A DNA stretch of 64,000 nt from Amoeboaphelidium protococcarum. Its lineage: Eukaryota; Aphelidiomycota; Aphelidea. Under the pieces are notes generated by a model, which saw only the letters and a list, made by a program, of their open reading frames with translations, was not told the DNA's origin and made no database searches. The stretch covers positions 620,001-684,000 of the forward strand of contig JALECJ010000254.1 of the NCBI GenBank assembly GCA_023515745.1, read 5' to 3'. Below are positions 61,521 through 64,000 of the stretch, one piece after another (position 1 is the first letter of the stretch; every line of letters starts with the position of its first letter). The position numbers and the translations under genes were made by a program.

Positions 61521-62225
61521 ATGACACATGGTAGAAATGAGAGTGTGGATATGGATTTGAATTAGCATTGGAAAAAGAATTTGAAAGCCATGAAGAAGAA
61601 GCAGAAGAGCTATAATCATGGTAATAATCATTCAGGTGGATATAGTGGTAGGCGTGGGAGAGGAGGTGGTAGATTTAATCAGCGCGGTCGCGGTAGAGGT
61701 GGATCGGCGCGTTATAATGGCCGCAGTAGATCAGATTATGCAGATTATAACAACAATAATGATCATCACATAGTTTAGGCATCAACTACCGCCGACGATG
61801 GTCGATTAAATGTTTACGCGCTTGCAAAGTATCTGCGACATGCTGAATTGAAAGCTCATGAAGAGAGACTTGATAAATTGGAAAAGGAAGCGTTAGAGAG
61901 CAGCGATTAGGCTGAATCGTCATAAGATAGCAGAAACACTAAAGTGGTGTCATCAGATAGAAATACCCGTCCTCATAGGCAGCGATGGGACAAGGGAACT
62001 AAAGAAGAGCAGCAGAGGAGGAGGAAAGTATGGCTGATGCACAGACTTAATACCAGCTTAGCGATCACTGTCACAATCTGCCTACTTTCATTCGTAATGT
62101 ACTCATACAGTCGTCTGATTAGTTCTAACAAGAGCTCCTATTAATGGCCCGGATTTTCTTTATTTAAACAAGGAGCTGCTGCTGCTGCCAAATATGCGCG
62201 AAAAATGAAGAGATAATCGTATTGA
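61521..62225 (+). CDS. RGG-rich protein, not recognised
   Basis: This 234-residue ORF has an RGG/RG-rich RNA-binding-like segment at about residues 33-75 (YSGRRGRGGGRFNQRGRGRG). A short predicted coiled coil follows (LKAHEERLDKLEKEALESSD). After a basic patch there is a hydrophobic stretch (AITVTICLLSFVMY) and a Lys/Arg end. A GTATGG just after KEEQQRRRK could be a splice donor; then the hydrophobic end would be intronic and the real C-terminus different. A role in RNA binding is inferred from composition only. Confidence 0.6.
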
Positions 62226-62324
62226 CATTATTAAGGATAGACCGGATAAGCTGTATTTCATGAATAAATGTTATAGATAGACAGATAGATAAGTTTAAAT
62301 ATATTATTTGATTTCTAAATTATT

Positions 62325-64000
62325 TCATTTCTTATTGCTCGAACTTAATGACACCAAAAGACCTTCAATGATACGCAGATGGACCTTCTTCATGACGCCA
62401 AAATCAAGCTCAATAGTGCGCGGTCCGCCATCATCTACATTGCCGATTGATTATTGATTATCTGATGGACTGCTCACATTTTGTTAACCAGCTGATGATG
62501 ATGATGATGAAGATGCATGGGCTGGGAGAGACTTACTAGCTCCAAACTTTTTATTACCACCGAGAGTGGCGGACTTCTGCAACTGAGATTTAAGTATTGC
62601 AATGGCGGATGACTGCGGCTTGAGAGGATTAAACTCTGCTCCCTTGAATGCAGTAGAAAATGTCTAGTCCGCGGGGAGTTTAGACATGTTGCGACTTATC
62701 GAGGACTTTACACTTTTCTGATGAGGCTGCTACTACTACTTCTTAGAGTATTATTATTGTTGTCGCGACGGAGAGAACTACACCTATTTGTGTATAATTG
62801 CGGATGGATCAGATACTGAGACTTCCACAGTGTTCTTGATAACATCCACCATCTTGGATCGCGGTTATTGAGCATCTTGTTGGGCAGCAGAAGACGCTGT
62901 AAGCTAATCAAAAGGCAGAGGAGAATTACGTGGATATCTTCCCTTTGAGCTACGAGGCAATGGCTTAACTTTCTTGTCTGGTGTATCTTTACTAATTACA
63001 GGCACTCCCGACTACTATACCGCCTGGTCCACATCACGCATGAATACTTCAAGTGACTCCTGCCTATTAACAGTCTACTACTCGAAAATTCTCAACTATT
63101 AATCTGCATACAGCTCATCGTCAAGCTCAGTAACAAACGACGGACTATCGGGATCTTTACTTTAACCAGGATTTTCCTGTAACTTTTAAATCACAGTACT
63201 GATTGATAGTGGTTACGGAGACTATAGCTGCGGCTACTGCTAATCTAATAGGGACTACTACTGACCATTATCCTCAACATGCATGTCATCTGCCAAGGGA
63301 CTTTAAACGTCTTAATCGATACTTAAATCCTAATACAAATCTGCCAGAAATTTGTGCAATACATCCTTATCCATCTCATCTGCAATTTCGTCCAGAACAT
63401 CCAAATCTTCATCTGAATGTATTTGTTATTACTATTAATGTTATTAATCATGGAATTCTTATTAATTCAAAGAGGCAATATTATGAGGAGGAACTACCGC
63501 ATCAGTAGACTCAGGATTAGTGTCATTCTACAGATTCTACTCCTGAATGGTGGGAATACCATCAACGAGCATGAAATTAAAATCAGGAGCAGAGTTGGCC
63601 ACTTGATATTCTACAATCTTATTCAGAGTCTACCTAACTTCAGAGTCATATCGAGGCTGTATTCGCTACCGCTTAATCGAACCAAGGAACTACTGCATTA
63701 CATTGCCCAAATCCCTTCGCTCTGGATATTGTGGCTACTGCTATTGCTGCTGCTACTATGTTAACTAAAAATCAGATTATCGCTTTCTTTATATATAGAC
63801 AGGAGTCTGATGCATTTACACTTCAGCAGATGGAGATTGAGGAGGATGAGGAGGATTCTAATATCCTGCAACAGATGGCTTCCCGCTGTTAGCTCCTCTA
63901 CCACTATTATTATGCGTCTTCTCATGCTTCTTACAATCCTAACTTCGACTGAATCTCTTTGCACAGATGGGGCATTCGTAAGGTTTATAATTGACAACAT
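62325..64000 (-). CDS. Gln-rich C2H2 zinc-finger protein (N-terminus beyond window)
   Basis: The minus frame enters from the window end and runs 557 codons to TGA. At the edge a C2H2 finger is complete: YKPYECPICAKRFSRSQDC followed by KKHEKTH, with the TGEKP-like linker position YKPY. More fingers may lie outside. The remainder is low complexity, with many poly-Gln runs written mainly with TAA and TAG, acidic patches (SDEDLDVLDEIADEMD) and Ser runs. It is likely a sequence-specific transcription factor with Gln-rich activation regions. Confidence 0.8.

Overview
The window is nuclear DNA from a eukaryote in which UAA and UAG are read as glutamine and UGA is the only stop. Under the standard code almost every gene looks shattered. 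With UAR=Gln the fragments join into full-length proteins, and the reassigned codons fall on conserved glutamines (the TyrRS QIGGSDQW block, the ABC signature LSGGEQQR, ferritin, myosin). I recognise 21 protein families, each ending in TGA. Genes are dense and lie on both strands. Introns are few, about 50-75 nt, mostly GTAAGT...TAG. A class V chitin synthase with a myosin motor, plus Ku80, HID1, ERG28, a Mob1-type protein and the ciliary protein B9D2, point to a flagellated relative of Fungi. An aphelid or zoosporic fungus fits, but this is inference and the species is not established.

Layout. 1-285: truncated copy of a mobile-element ORF. 0.7-7 kb: myosin-chitin synthase, then a secreted protein. 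7.3-21.3 kb: multi-pass membrane protein, HID1, promethin-like protein, mitochondrial TyrRS, forkhead factor, cation-chloride cotransporter, a helical unknown, ERG28, and a bacterial-style ABC ATPase. 21.9-31.5 kb: Ku80, a secreted Gln-rich repeat protein, SerRS, ferritin, two unrecognised proteins, and a tetraspanin. 32-36.1 kb: a 990-residue Mob1-GFOD fusion, exosome RRP43, and the tiny OST4. 36.5-44.8 kb: mobile-element graveyard with broken recombinase-like ORFs, a captured piece of a host gene, an intact-looking element ORF whose copy opens the window, and a decayed Ty3/Gypsy-type element. 44.9-64 kb: VPS45, EMC3, long-chain acyl-CoA synthetase, TatD nuclease, UTP18, a 1645-residue helical protein, B9D2, TFIIH SSL1/p44, an RGG-rich protein, and a Gln-rich C2H2 zinc-finger protein cut by the window end.

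There are no operons. Most genes are housekeeping: tRNA charging, RNA processing, ER and vesicle traffic, sterol and lipid metabolism, DNA repair and transcription. The most novel items are the genetic code, the Mob1-GFOD fusion, the long polyglutamine tracts written with UAA/UAG, two fast-evolving secreted proteins, and mobile elements that use the same altered code. With a single stop codon, open reading frames in AT-rich DNA are long by chance, so ORF length alone was not taken as evidence.
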